A stretch of 64,000 nucleotides of DNA from Leptospira interrogans (lineage in GTDB: Bacteria; Spirochaetota; Leptospiria; Leptospirales; Leptospiraceae), in the NCBI RefSeq assembly GCF_900156205.1, contig NZ_FTNA01000009.1, positions 70,001-134,000 on the forward strand. The letters are read 5' to 3'. Shown here in pieces: positions 1 through 12,873 of the stretch. Under the pieces are notes generated by a model. The model was given only the letters and a program-made list of their open reading frames with translations. It did no database searches and had not been told where the DNA came from. The position numbers were made by a program, and so were the translations under genes. Every line of letters begins with the position of its first letter. Position 1 is the stretch's first letter.

Positions 1-60
1 GCGCAATAGGCGTGCCTATTTTACGTTGACAAGTTCAGATGAACATTAAGTTGATAAGAT

Positions 61-438
61 ATGGGCCAAGCTATATTCAAAACATGGATCGGATGTACAT
101 TGTTAGCCGTTCTTATGTTGACTTTGGGCTGTGGGCCAATTTGCGGATTCGATTCTAAAATAAAAGAAACGATCGAAACTCTTCAATCTTCTTGTCATCA
201 AGAATCGAATTCGGATGAAGCTCCAGGTTGCGATTGGGATTCCGGCTCGATTACTTTTTCGGAAATCGGTACAAACTTTTTTAAACTACTAAAATTTTTT
301 ATACCACCTCAAATTCATTCCTCAAACGTATACTTTTCGTTTTTTACTTTCAAGATGGATATCCGATTCATTTCTGATTTTTTCAAAGCTGGCTTAAACG
401 AAATTCAAACGTTAGACTCAGTTCGTCTTTTGATTTAA
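61..438 (+). CDS. Small putative lipoprotein
   Basis: A 125-residue protein that I do not recognise. The N-terminus reads as a signal peptide (K7, then a hydrophobic stretch at about residues 9-22) ending in LTLGC, an acceptable spirochaetal lipobox with Cys24 as the candidate lipidated residue. The remainder has three further Cys before residue 60 and a hydrophobic Phe/Ile-rich centre. It stands 120 bp upstream of the CzcC-like gene in the same direction, so it may belong to the efflux locus, but it has no resemblance to a CzcB membrane-fusion protein. A TTGACA box at 26-31 lies just upstream; no good ribosome binding site is visible, so the start is uncertain. Confidence 0.45.
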   Translation: MGQAIFKTWIGCTLLAVLMLTLGCGPICGFDSKIKETIETLQSSCHQESNSDEAPGCDWDSGSITFSEIGTNFFKLLKFFIPPQIHSSNVYFSFFTFKMDIRFISDFFKAGLNEIQTLDSVRLLI

Positions 439-1906
439 TTTATAGTCCCACATATTTTAATCCTTTCTGTTTTGAAATCGATAGAACGTTCTTTCGATCT
501 TAAAATTTGAAAGAGTTTTGCTCTGATACAGAAATTTTCGATTTAAATATTGAGGTAGACTATGCGAATTAAACGGGACCATCTTCCTGAAAATTACAAA
601 AGTATATTCTATTTTTTGAAACTATTTTTGATTTTAATGAAAAACGTTGCAGATGATTTTTTAAACTTACCTATTTTGTTCAATACGATATTTTTTTTGG
701 CAATTTTAGTTTGCCCTGTTCGATCAGAAAACTCTTCTCAATTGGACGTTCGAACTATTCTTGATAAGGCCGAAAAAAATTCTCCTTTATTACTTTCTTT
801 AAATGCGGACTTGGAATCTCTTTTTTATCAACGTAAACAGCAGGGAAAAACACAGAATCCTTCTTTGACTTTAGACTATGGTCGTAGGAGTGCCGCGAAT
901 GAAAGTGGTTCAGAATATGCCCTTCAGTTTGAACAACCCGTGTATTTTCCGGGTAGAAAAGAACTACATCAACTTTTAGTGGATAATGATTCTAAAATTA
1001 AGGAGATTCAACTTCAAGAAGCGAATAACTCAATTCGATTTAACGCACTTAAGTTTGCTTATCGTTATCTGGTTTCTGCCGGAAAAAAAAATCACGTCAA
1101 AGAACGTCTTAAAAGATTATCTATCTTAGAAAGTTACATCCGTGCTAGACCGTTTATCACTCCTCAATCAAAAACTGATTTGTTTATCATTCAAAGAAAA
1201 ATTTTGGCTCTTAGAAAACATTTCAACGATCTAGAATTGGATGCAAATAAACAATATGAAGCAATGAATTTGTATCTTATGCTTGAATCCGTTCCTTCGT
1301 TTCGAATTCCATTTTTTACGGAAGGAGTAAAATTCAATTTTAATGAACTACTAAACAAAGCAGTTTCTCAAAATCTGACTTTGATGGCTGCTAAAGGTGA
1401 AATCGAAAAAGCGAAAACAGAATTAAACCTTGCCAGTTTGGAAAAATATCCGGATTATTCTATCATCAGCCAAGTGGGAGAAGACAGATCAGGAGTCGCC
1501 AACAGATTTTATGATTTCGGTTTTAAGTTTAGAATTCCAGTATGGGATCGGTTTCAAAATAAAATTTCTGCTGCGGAGGTCAATGTAAAGTCCAAACAAG
1601 AAATTTTTCGTCATCAAGAAAATCTTGTCAAGACCGCATTTAAACAAGCTTTTTTAGATTACGAACAATCCAAAATCAATCTCAAACTTTTTAATCTTTC
1701 TAAGTTAGACGAAATTGAAAAGGATCTGATTTATGCGGATGTGGAATTCAAAAAAGGAAGAATATTGATGATCAGTTATCTGGAATTGGAAAACCAACTT
1801 CATGAAACACATCATGCGATCTTGGACGCTCAGATTGCGCATTTGGAAGCTCTGCTCAATTTGTTGTATATCACAAACGAAAAAGAAATTATAGGAACTT
1901 TGCAAC

Positions 1907-5023
<3,117 letters not shown>

Positions 5024-5578
5024 TAAATTTTAATATTATTAAATTTTTATACTTTTTTGATACCGGTATTTTAAAGATTTTGAAGGAAATTTTGTTATCG
5101 GCACTTTTGTTGCGAAGAATGTTGAGGTTTTAAAAGTGTTTTTGGAAAACCCTAGTTTATGTGAGTTCCCATAGATTAAGTCACATTGTGTTTTTTAACA
5201 TTTGTTTTTTATAATTTAGTTTTTGTATGAGTTCCTAGCTTTGAAAGTTTTTTTGTAATCTGTGGACTTATGAGTTCCCACGGATTATGCCTTTTTATTG
5301 GTAGATTGCTTTTTTAAAAAATCTGAGTTTACGTGAGTTCGGTGTAAGGAATTCATAATTCTGAAAAAAGTTAGAATCTGAACTTTATAGATCGATTCTT
5401 TAAATGTGGGAACTCTCACAAATCAGGTTTTTACAGATTTATTTTAGAATGTGCGAAAGCGAACACGTTAACAATAGTTCTATTTTATCAGATGTGTAAG
5501 GGATGGATGCGCAAACTCAGCAAAACGATCTTTCAAATTCAGTGTCTCGCTTCTTGAACTCAATGCATTGCTTCCGAT

Positions 5579-5866
5579 CATCACCAATCCCACAACGCGA
5601 TCCGTAGAGAGCGTTGTGTTGAGTTTTCCAACGCGATTCATAGAGAGCGTTGTGCTGAGTTTTCCCTATTTTTGGGTGGAGGCGGTAAGGTTCGGACAAT
5701 TTTTCTCTATCAGAAAAACATACTTTTTGCAAGTAAAAAGACTCATTCTTGTCGGAACACTTGAAAAATGTGCCTTTTTGAGCCCAGAACGGCGATCCAT
5801 AGAAAGCCCGTTCTGCTTTAGTTCATTTTGATTCTAAAATCCTATTAACTTGTGGGGTTGGTGATG
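5579..5866 (-). repeat. Family A non-autonomous element, copy A1
   Basis: Ends are inverted: CATCACCAATCCCACAA on the left and TTGTGGGGTTGGTGATG on the right. The interior carries two tandem copies of an about 38-bp unit (GCGATTCATAGAGAGCGTTG type) and the family core ending in CTTGTCGGAACACTTG. It is the reverse orientation of the copies at 39057, 51946 and 57643. Flanking 9-mers are only partly similar (GCTTCCGAT / CTCCCTATG), so it is probably an old insertion. Confidence 0.7.
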
Positions 5867-5914
5867 CTCCCTATGGGTTGCTTCTGCAGGTCGTTCGACG
5901 AATTGTGTTTTATC

Positions 5915-6010
5915 ATAAACTGTAACTAAAGATAATAAATCGCATAACGTTTTTTGCATGCAATTTATTGACCAGAGTGGAGGACCGTTTTATTTTATTC
6001 AAACTTAACG
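5915..6010 (+). repeat. Family D dispersed repeat, copy D1
   Basis: Shares the run TGTAACTAAAG ... GCATGCAATTTATTGAC with copies at about 15991, 52815 (reverse) and 58075. The hairpin GGTCCGGCAAAGCCGG seen in D2 is eroded here. Confidence 0.5.
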
Positions 6011-6193
6011 TTTACAAAATATTTACAGGCTCTGTTCAAACTTTCACGCCTAATTAACATTAGATGATATTGAACTGATCGCAAAAAACTCCCCAAAATC
6101 GGGTATAATTTTAGGGAGATCTTGATTCAATCTATTTTATTGATTAGATTTTGCGTTATTCGCCATCTTTAAGAAATAAGCATTTGTATCGTA

Positions 6194-7057
6194 CTAGAGT
6201 TGTCCTAGATAGAGAGCGTTGGTTGCTTCTAAATGATCTATTCCCGTGGTCAAAATTGGTATTGAAGGTCCTCCTTTCCAAGTTCCCCACCTTTGAGAAG
6301 AATCTGGAACTACACCGTCATTTGCGATACTCATCCCGTAAAAAGGAGCTCCGATTGCGCAGATCGGATGTAAGATTCCCATCGCTGGATGTTGAATTAG
6401 ATCTGGAACGCTGATCGTTGATCCATACGAAAAATATTTTACACCATACACGTTAGGCGTTACAGAGTTGAACGTTTTTAGTCCGTCTGTGGTAAGAAGT
6501 TTTAAAGCTGAGATAGCGTTCTGGCTGGAATCTCCATAAACAAAACCGATTATAGTATTTAAAACCGTTGAAACGTAAGGTAAAGCCCAATTAGGAATAA
6601 CCGCTGCTACGATATTTGCGATAGGACTTCCTTGATGAGGAGTATTTAACGTCGTTAAGGTGGCAACCTTAGTACTCATAGAAAGGTTGGAAACCATATA
6701 ACGCGCATCCAATCCACCCTGTGAATGCCCTATGATATGCACCTTGCCGGTATAATTGTTTGCAGCCATAGCCGCTAGAATAGACGTTTTTAATTGGGAG
6801 GCTCTGCTGGAACTTGAATTTAACGCAGTGACGGAAGGAGTTAGAACATACGCACCTTGATTTCTAAGATAGGCGGCATTTCCACCCCAATAATCAACAA
6901 CGGTAGAGCCGTTTCCCCAACCAAACAATCCGTGGGCTAGTACGATCGGATAACTTCCAGAAAGAGGTTTACTAGAGGTTCCTCCTCCAGACGCATATGT
7001 AACGTTCGTTATTAGAAACACTAACGTTAATAAAATTTTCAAATTCATTTTTTTCAT
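6194..7057 (-). CDS. Secreted triacylglycerol lipase (alpha/beta hydrolase)
   Basis: A 287-residue lipase resembling the Pseudomonas/Burkholderia (family I) lipases. Residues 1-22 are a signal peptide (MKKMNLK, hydrophobic core, ASG). The oxyanion-hole segment is VLAHGLFGWG (His42-Gly43). The nucleophile elbow is GHSQGG with Ser112, followed by LDARYM as in family I lipases. The acid is Asp247 in ANDGVVP and the base His275 in DHLEATN, completing the triad. It is expected to hydrolyse triacylglycerols or related host lipids outside the cytoplasm. A GGT upstream of the ATG at 7057 serves as a modest ribosome binding site. It is flanked by long repeat tracts and is monocistronic. No foldase (Lif) gene is adjacent. 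Confidence 0.9.
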   Translation of the reverse strand: MKKMNLKILLTLVFLITNVTYASGGGTSSKPLSGSYPIVLAHGLFGWGNGSTVVDYWGGNAAYLRNQGAYVLTPSVTALNSSSSRASQLKTSILAAMAANNYTGKVHIIGHSQGGLDARYMVSNLSMSTKVATLTTLNTPHQGSPIANIVAAVIPNWALPYVSTVLNTIIGFVYGDSSQNAISALKLLTTDGLKTFNSVTPNVYGVKYFSYGSTISVPDLIQHPAMGILHPICAIGAPFYGMSIANDGVVPDSSQRWGTWKGGPSIPILTTGIDHLEATNALYLGQL

Positions 7058-7259
7058 ATTTTTTACCTAATTTAATTTTCAATTGGAAACGCGTTGGAAC
7101 ATACTTTATTAGAAAAATCAATCAAGCAAAAAATTGAAATTAGAAGTCTTGAGTAAAAAAATTATTTATAAAAAAATACAATAAAAACTTAAAATACATC
7201 AGTCAGATCGAATTTTTCAGTTAAATTTTTAAGAATTTGTATTGGTTCCTACAAAATTA

Positions 7260-7406
7260 CTGCTCGGACACATAAAAATTAACGATCGATTTTACCAAAA
7301 ATATAGAAGTTCTCAAAAATTGCATTTAACCCGAATTGTTGGTCCGATCCTACATTTTGACTTTTGAAATAAATTCGTAGCCTAGTATTATTTTCATGCG
7401 CTCGTA
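7260..7406 (+). repeat. Family F element, degenerate copy F2
   Basis: Left end TA + CTGCTCGGACACAT and right end TTTTCATGCGCTCGTAA are decayed versions of the perfect inverted ends of copy F1 (34489-34660). The interior shares stretches with F1-like fragments near 38400. Confidence 0.5.
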
Positions 7407-7432
7407 ATCATACCCTGCATTATATAAATAAT

Positions 7433-7534
7433 AGAGTTGTTGAAAAATTCCATAGTTCAATTAACAAAATTGCTTTAATCGACCGTTTCCGTGAAATAGA
7501 AACAGATGGAGAATTAATTTTTCAACTATTCTAA
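7433..7534 (+). repeat. Family B element, copy B1
   Basis: About 100 bp. Left end AGAGTTGTTGAAAAATTCC, right end AATTAATTTTTCAACTATTCT; ends are inverted repeats. Interior contains the family core TCGACCGTTTCCGTGAAAT. Confidence 0.75.
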
Positions 7535-8040
7535 TGTATCTTAATTTTTATCCTATATTCTCCTTTAGACGAAGAACTTTAGACATTTCATTATTTAGAG
7601 TTTGGCGACAATTTTATATTCCTTTTGAGTAGTTCATTTTTTATCTGAATTCTATAATTTTAGTAAATTAGAATATTTTATATATTAAATATGAATTCAT
7701 AGGAATGTTTAAATTTTTTAAAATGAATTTTCATCTGATTGCAGTCTCAAGGGTGGTGATTTTTTATAGAAGTTGAATTTTGAGATCGTCACCTTCGTAT
7801 TTTGTAAAAAAAAATCTATTATGTTGGGTTTTTACGTTGTAGTCTGATTTTGATACTTAAGATTTATTGGTTTTTGAATCGTGTAAAAATTTGAAATAAA
7901 TTATTAAATTATCTGGATTACTAATCTTTATAAAATTGATTAGCGGAAATTTTTGTCATAAAGATCTCTATTGGAATGTAAAGTATTGGGTGATTTTATG
8001 TATAATTTTTTACTAATATATAAAATAATTAATATAATAA

Positions 8041-8140
8041 AGTTTTTGAATAATCCTGTAGTGTAAGATCAGAAAAATTACTTTAATTGTCCATTTTAAT
8101 GCAACGAAAACAGATGGGGAATTAATTTTTCAACGATTCT
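8041..8140 (+). repeat. Family B element, copy B2 (degenerate)
   Basis: Left end AGTTTTTGAATAATCC and right end AATTAATTTTTCAACGATTCT. Interior TTTAATTGTCCATTTTAATG matches the core in a diverged form. Confidence 0.6.
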
Positions 8141-8542
8141 TTTATATATAAAGTATATATTCTGTTGAGCGTTTTGGGATGCAAGTTCTAGTCATTACAA
8201 TGATTCAGTCAATTTGAAATTCCATTCTATATTGTTCTAATTATTTTTCGGAAAAGGTCTTCGTATATCAAATGTATCAATTTTACTGCGGATTTTCGAG
8301 GTTCGGTTGCCTTCTTTAGAAATTTATTCCTATATTATTTGTCTAATGAGTTTTCGTTTCTTATAAACTCGTTAAAATTTTGATACGCAAAATCTGAATA
8401 ACCAATCGTGTTCGCTTTTGGAAGAACTTCAATTACAGATCAAAACCCAAATATAATTCATATATATGTTCAAAATAAACAGATAATCATTTATCTTCAT
8501 TAATATCCCTGACAGTGAAAAGTTTTGTTTTCACTGAGAAGC

Positions 8543-8995
8543 AAAAAGGATGGTAGAAGGTGAAAATGATGAATATAATTTTAACTTATTTCTTTTTATT
8601 AGAAACATTAGAAAATCTATATACAACTTATGTAGAATATTTTCTAAAACAGACCTTTTTAGATAGCATGCAAAAAATTTCTAAAATGGATCAAAAGCAA
8701 AATGAAATACCAGTTCTCCCAATTTTTAAAATTCTGATTTTTCAAGTTATATCTAGTAAGGGAATCTTCTTAAATTTATCTGATAATAAGATCTATCAGA
8801 GATACAAATTATAAAGAATTCGTATTGTTTAAAGATATTAATAACAATAGAAAAGACGATGTAAATGATACTGTATGTCTTTCAATCACTCGGAGGCTTA
8901 TTGATAAACGGATTCAAACAAGATGAGAGAGACTACTGTATTTATAGATGGTTACATAACCAAATCTTAATTTTTCAAAAAAGAGGAGAGTAAAA
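8543..8995 (+). repeat. Duplicated VM upstream region, copy 1 (with small ORF and gene remnant)
   Basis: This 453-bp leader is repeated at 11091-11558, in front of the second VM gene, with scattered substitutions and small indels. It contains a frame starting MKMMNIIL at 8560 (84 codons here), which in copy 2 ends after about 45 codons, so it is not under strong constraint. Downstream, a different frame at about 8795-8925 reads FVLFKDINNNRKDDVND, which looks like the tail of a decayed protein with an Asp/Asn-rich calcium-site-like loop. The region ends in a strong AGAGGAGAG ribosome binding site for the VM gene. Confidence 0.7.
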
Positions 8996-10894
8996 ATGAG
9001 TCGTTGGATAGTTTTATTGTTAGTTTTGTTAATCTCGCTTGGAGTTGGTTACTCTTACGGTGTAAATCCAGATGTTGTTCCCATTTCATCGAATGATATT
9101 CCTAGTTCAATCATTCAAAGACCTACTGATAAACCAAAAGATAAACCGATCAAAGTCAATGTAAGTAGTGGTGGAACATTTTGTTACGGTCCTAATTTTA
9201 GCGGCGGTGAAAGTTACATTGTGATCGAACAGTGTTGGCAAATGCACGTTATGAATGCAAGATACGACGTGTTTCAAAGAATTTCGTATAACATTAATAA
9301 CACGTGGTTATGTATCACCGTCCCAGAGAGTGTAGTTAAGGGAGAGACAAATTGGGACTATGTTCACCTCAGACCTTGTACAATCAATGATCCTCTGCAA
9401 AGATGGATCGTAAAAGACAATTCCTTTTGGACAGCAGATAAGCGTTATCGGTTAAAAGATTATAATTGGTATGCCTATATTTCAAAAAACTCGGGGGATA
9501 GATACAATCATACCTTAGATTCTTCAATGAGTGATTGGATCAATACAGTAGCCACTCCCGGTAACATCAGTATTTTGACTTCCATCGCTTGGGATTTAGG
9601 AAGTGATCGTTATTTTATTCGTTCAGGAGGTTCGGATAAAAATACGACACCTATTTACTACAATCCTGAAAGTGGACATCTTGCTCAATACAATCCAGTG
9701 AGTGGATTGCTCTCTTGTATGTATTCTCGGGTAGGTAGTTATGATTGGAATTGGGTGACGTGGGCATTGTGTAGTGATGCACCTATCAGTAAGGATAATC
9801 CAGCTTATTGGAACGTATATCTTGCAACCGAAGAAGGTGGGATGATCATGGATTATCAGGGCAACGCACTGAGGGTTACCAGGTATGGACCTAATTGGGG
9901 TGTTGCGTATGCGGCTAAACTTTCTTATTTGAAAAAGGATACAACCTATAACCCGACTTCTCTATTTATCGTTGATAGAAATTTATTGAATTGGGTTCGT
10001 TACACAGTTAGTAATCTTGGAAAGACAGATCAGTATTGTCCAGCTGGTAAGAAAGAAAATCATAATATAAGAATAAAAAGAACTTTACCACCGGATTTTC
10101 AACTAACCGAGGAATGGCTAAGGAGACTTTACGACATAGCGATTTCAACTTCATTTACAAGTGAGGGGCAGGTCCATGGTATATGCGGCACTTGTCTACT
10201 TCAAACCTTCCAGATGTTGGCAGAACTCCAGGAATATCATTCTCATGGACCTATTCAGGGTGGAGGTTATTTTTTCAATACTGCTCATGATAGAGATCCT
10301 TTTGACTCGTTTAGGCAACGTTATCCGGAATTGGACGCGATGTTAGTAAATATACCTATAGTGTATAGTCAGGATGGTAACGTGCCTAGGATGGGATTGG
10401 CATCTGCTCGAACTATGTTGCCTCAATATGACTGGACTCTCTCTCGTGAATTTACCACTCGATCAGAGATGTTATCTCATATTACATCACTTATAGCTTC
10501 TCCTCCCGGAAGTATGTGGTTATCGATGTTCAGGGTTCGTAGACCGGATGGAACTACGGGAGGTCATGCCGTTCCAATTCTGAGAACCTCTCAAGGGTTA
10601 GTGGTAATTCCAACGAATTCTGCTTCGTTGTCATTTTTTACCTACAGACGATTTGCAACACCTACTACGGACCCGGTCCAAGTGATGAATAACTTGGAAA
10701 TGTCAAGTTGGACTTTGGAAATACTTGTAACTGCACAGTTAGAAGGGCTCTATTACAATACCTTTGACTTCACAATCTCTAACAGGAATTGCACTGGAGA
10801 AGGAAGAGATAGAAGAGGTTCAGGTGGATATCCAACCAGAACAACAGTAAACCAATGTTCAGGAAGAGGAGGAGGCAGATGTGTATTGCTGTAA
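8996..10894 (+). CDS. VM-family secreted toxin (PF07598/DUF1561), full length
   Basis: A 632-residue member of the Leptospira virulence-modifying family. Residues 1-22 form a signal peptide. About 25-345 is the ricin-B-type lectin half, with the CW and QRW-type motifs of beta-trefoil lectins ([26 protein letters not shown]). About 346-632 is the toxin half, beginning [10 protein letters not shown] and [14 protein letters not shown]. Within it GICGTC (Cys397, Cys400) and [14 protein letters not shown] (His524) are kept in all three paralogs here. Published work on the family reports surface/secreted cytotoxic proteins taken into host cells and DNase activity; that is knowledge, not visible here. 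A strong AGAGGAGAG precedes the ATG. From memory this corresponds to LA_0589. Confidence 0.93.
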   Translation: MSRWIVLLLVLLISLGVGYSYGVNPDVVPISSNDIPSSIIQRPTDKPKDKPIKVNVSSGGTFCYGPNFSGGESYIVIEQCWQMHVMNARYDVFQRISYNINNTWLCITVPESVVKGETNWDYVHLRPCTINDPLQRWIVKDNSFWTADKRYRLKDYNWYAYISKNSGDRYNHTLDSSMSDWINTVATPGNISILTSIAWDLGSDRYFIRSGGSDKNTTPIYYNPESGHLAQYNPVSGLLSCMYSRVGSYDWNWVTWALCSDAPISKDNPAYWNVYLATEEGGMIMDYQGNALRVTRYGPNWGVAYAAKLSYLKKDTTYNPTSLFIVDRNLLNWVRYTVSNLGKTDQYCPAGKKENHNIRIKRTLPPDFQLTEEWLRRLYDIAISTSFTSEGQVHGICGTCLLQTFQMLAELQEYHSHGPIQGGGYFFNTAHDRDPFDSFRQRYPELDAMLVNIPIVYSQDGNVPRMGLASARTMLPQYDWTLSREFTTRSEMLSHITSLIASPPGSMWLSMFRVRRPDGTTGGHAVPILRTSQGLVVIPTNSASLSFFTYRRFATPTTDPVQVMNNLEMSSWTLEILVTAQLEGLYYNTFDFTISNRNCTGEGRDRRGSGGYPTRTTVNQCSGRGGGRCVLL

Positions 10895-11090
10895 ATGTTC
10901 TAATTCAAAAACTAAATGGATGTTAAATATTGAAATCCTATTACAACTTGAAGACTGAATATCTATTTTAGTAAACTCATAAAATTGAATTATTCGCGCT
11001 ACTTAGAACTATAAAATACTTAGTATTTTGAGTTGAAACAGAGTTTTGCAATAAACATTTACGGTACTCATTGATAGAGATCAGTAATAC
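10895..11090. other. Spacer between VM duplication units
   Basis: Short AT-rich spacer containing a family C repeat (11007-11089) that abuts the start of duplication copy 2. No gene. Confidence 0.5.
11007..11089 (-). repeat. Family C dispersed repeat, copy C1
   Basis: Carries TTTTGCAATAAACATTT and GGTACTCATTGATAGAGATCAG, the family hallmark also present near 33968, 37086, 38765 and 53017 (some in reverse). Confidence 0.5.
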
Positions 11091-11558
11091 AAAAAGGATG
11101 GTAGAAGGTGAAAATGATGAATATAATTTTAATCGATTTCTTTTTATTAGAAACATTAGAAAATCTATATGCAACTTATGTAGAATGTTCTTTAAAACAG
11201 ATCTTTTTAGATAAAACACAAAAAATTTTCAAAGCGAATCGAAAATAAAATGAAATACCAGTTCTCCTAATTTTTAGAATTCTGATTTTTCAAGTTATAT
11301 CTAGTAAGGGAATCTTCTTAAGTTTATCTGATAATAAGATCAATCAGAGATACAAATTATAAAGAATTCGTGTTGTTTGAAGATATGATAACGGTTGAAA
11401 AGACGATGTAAATGATACTGTATGTTTTCCATTCACTTGGATAGTCGACTTGTCGATCAACGGATTCAAACAAGATTAACGAAATACTATATTTATCTTA
11501 TGTAGTTATGGATGTTACATAACCAAACCTTAATTTTTTAGAAAAGAGGAGCGTAAGA
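11091..11558 (+). repeat. Duplicated VM upstream region, copy 2
   Basis: Paralogous to 8543-8995. The MKMMNIIL frame starts at about 11112 but stops after about 45 codons. The KDD/VND remnant frame is also disrupted. It ends with GAGGAG upstream of the second VM gene, so the promoter and ribosome binding site were duplicated with the gene. Confidence 0.7.
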
Positions 11559-12500
11559 ATGGGTCGTTGGATAGTTTTATTATTAGTTTTGTTAATCTCG
11601 CTTGGAGTTGGTTACTCTTACGGTGTAAATCCAGATCAGTATTGTCCAGCTAGTAAGAAAGAAAACCATAATATAAGAATAAAAAGGACTTTACCACCGG
11701 ATTTTCAATTAACCGAGGAGTGGTTAAGAAGACTTTATGATATAGCAACTTCAGCTTCATTGACTGAGGGACAGATCCATGGTATATGCGGAGTTTGTCT
11801 GCTTCAGACCTTCCAGATGTTGGCAGAACTCCAAGAGTATCATTCTCATGGACCTCTTCAGGGTGGAGGTTATTTTTTCAATACCGCTCCCGATACGGAT
11901 CCTTTTGACTCGTTTAGACAACGTTATCCGGAATTAGACACGATGCTGACGGATGCGGCTACAGCATATGGTCCTGCCTATAATACAACTAGATTACTGA
12001 CATTAGTATCTGCTATGACTATGATGCCTCAGTATGAATGGACTCCTTCTCGTGAATTTACTACTCGGTCTGATATGCATTCTCACATTAGATCACTTAT
12101 AGATTCTCCTCCCGGAAGTATTTGGTTAGGGTTAATGCAGCGTCGTGAATCAGACGAAACCTTGAGATGGCATGCTCTTCCAATTCTTAGGACCTCTCAG
12201 GGCTTAATTGTAATTCAAACGAGAGTGTCTACGATGTCATTTGAACTCTACAGGCTATATTTAACACCTAGTACGAGTATCGTCCAGATAATTAATGATT
12301 ATCTAGAAGAAGCAGATAGAACTCTGACCGTACTTGTAACTATACAATTGGAACAAGCTTATCAAAATCTTTTTGACTTCATGGTCTCTAACATGAATTG
12401 CACTGGAGAGGGAGAAAATAGAAGAGGTTCAGGAGGATACCCGACCAGTGCAACAGTAAATCAATGTTCGGGAGGCAGATGTGCATTGCCAAATTGGTAA
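11559..12500 (+). CDS. Lectin-less VM-family protein (toxin half only)
   Basis: A 313-residue paralog of the preceding VM protein. Residues 1-26 repeat its signal peptide almost exactly (one substitution), and then the sequence jumps in frame to QYCPASKKEN, the start of the toxin half, omitting the whole lectin region. The join sits on CAGAT, present at both 9069-9073 and 10026-10030 of the full gene; the interval is 957 bp (319 codons). Cys77, Cys80 and His205 match Cys397, Cys400 and His524 of the long form. The body is diverged at many positions, so the copy is not recent, yet the frame is open and the GAGGAG ribosome binding site is kept, arguing for function. From memory this is LA_0591. 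Without a lectin it should differ in cell binding. Confidence 0.9.
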   Translation: MGRWIVLLLVLLISLGVGYSYGVNPDQYCPASKKENHNIRIKRTLPPDFQLTEEWLRRLYDIATSASLTEGQIHGICGVCLLQTFQMLAELQEYHSHGPLQGGGYFFNTAPDTDPFDSFRQRYPELDTMLTDAATAYGPAYNTTRLLTLVSAMTMMPQYEWTPSREFTTRSDMHSHIRSLIDSPPGSIWLGLMQRRESDETLRWHALPILRTSQGLIVIQTRVSTMSFELYRLYLTPSTSIVQIINDYLEEADRTLTVLVTIQLEQAYQNLFDFMVSNMNCTGEGENRRGSGGYPTSATVNQCSGGRCALPNW

Positions 12501-12849
12501 TTTGATAAAGAAGTACAAAGTCATAAACAGAAAGGATATTACTCGGAATTACATAATAAAATACCCAGCCCAACAGTTTACACTTTAATAATAGGGTTTC
12601 TGAAAATTTCATATCTAATATTAGAGAAATAGCATGATTCATTCACTTTAATGGTTCATAAACAAAAAGAATTAATTTTTCAAGAGCTTTATTTTATAGA
12701 GATGAGTAAAAGCTGATTCTAAGATATTTTTGAAAGGTTTTCTAAAAAGTTTTAAATTAATTAGAACTGAATCTAAAACTAAAAAAAATCACGAAGTATT
12801 TACACGAAGACGTATAAAAATAAATAACCAACAAATGAAATCAAAAGTC
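12501..12849. other. Intergenic region upstream of the copper operon
   Basis: About 350 bp, AT-rich. A half-copy of family B (about 12637-12690, AATTAATTTTTCAAGAGCT end) is visible. No gene. Confidence 0.5.
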
Positions 12850-12873
12850 TATAGTATAGGGAGGTATAGTATA
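12850..12873 (+). promoter_or_regulatory. Candidate CsoR operator overlapping the csoR ribosome binding site
   Basis: Two direct copies of TATAGTATA (12850-12858 and 12865-12873) flank GGGAGG (12859-12864), which is also the ribosome binding site 8 nt before the csoR ATG. Each 9-mer is nearly self-complementary. Copper-responsive CsoR proteins bind G/C-run sites bordered by TA-rich half-sites near their own promoter, so autoregulation through this site is plausible but inferred. Confidence 0.4.

Larger units (their letters stand above)
5024..6193. other. Intergenic repeat region
   Basis: 1.17 kb with no credible gene. It holds short TGTGGGAACT-type motifs (5270-5420), a family A element (5579-5866) and a family D element (about 5915-6010). 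The short open frames seen here lie inside the repeats. It separates the efflux operon from the convergent lipase gene; a small inverted repeat (AAAACTCCCC / GGGAG, 6086-6119) near the lipase 3' end may act as a terminator. Confidence 0.6.
7058..8542. other. Long AT-rich intergenic region
   Basis: About 1.5 kb without a supportable gene. It holds a degenerate family F element (about 7260-7406), two family B elements (7433-7534 and 8041-8140) and otherwise AT-rich DNA with many stops in all frames. The lipase promoter must lie at its left edge and the VM locus promoter at its right edge. Confidence 0.6.

Noticed and set aside
1..60. Small inverted repeat AATAGG/CCTATT at 5-20 as terminator of an upstream gene
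   Set aside because: Only a 6-bp stem with a weak T run, and the upstream gene is outside the window; it may instead be the edge of the GC-rich repeat seen at 41749.
5568..5831. Open frames on both strands in family A copies (also 39049-39231 and 52040-52237)
   Set aside because: The same frames appear in every family A copy at different lengths and include the repeat's inverted units; they follow from the repeat sequence, not from coding constraint.
8560..8814. 84-codon frame MKMMNIIL ahead of the first VM gene
   Set aside because: Not listed as a gene because the paralogous leader at 11112 stops after about 45 codons with no compensating change, so the frame is not conserved even within the duplication.
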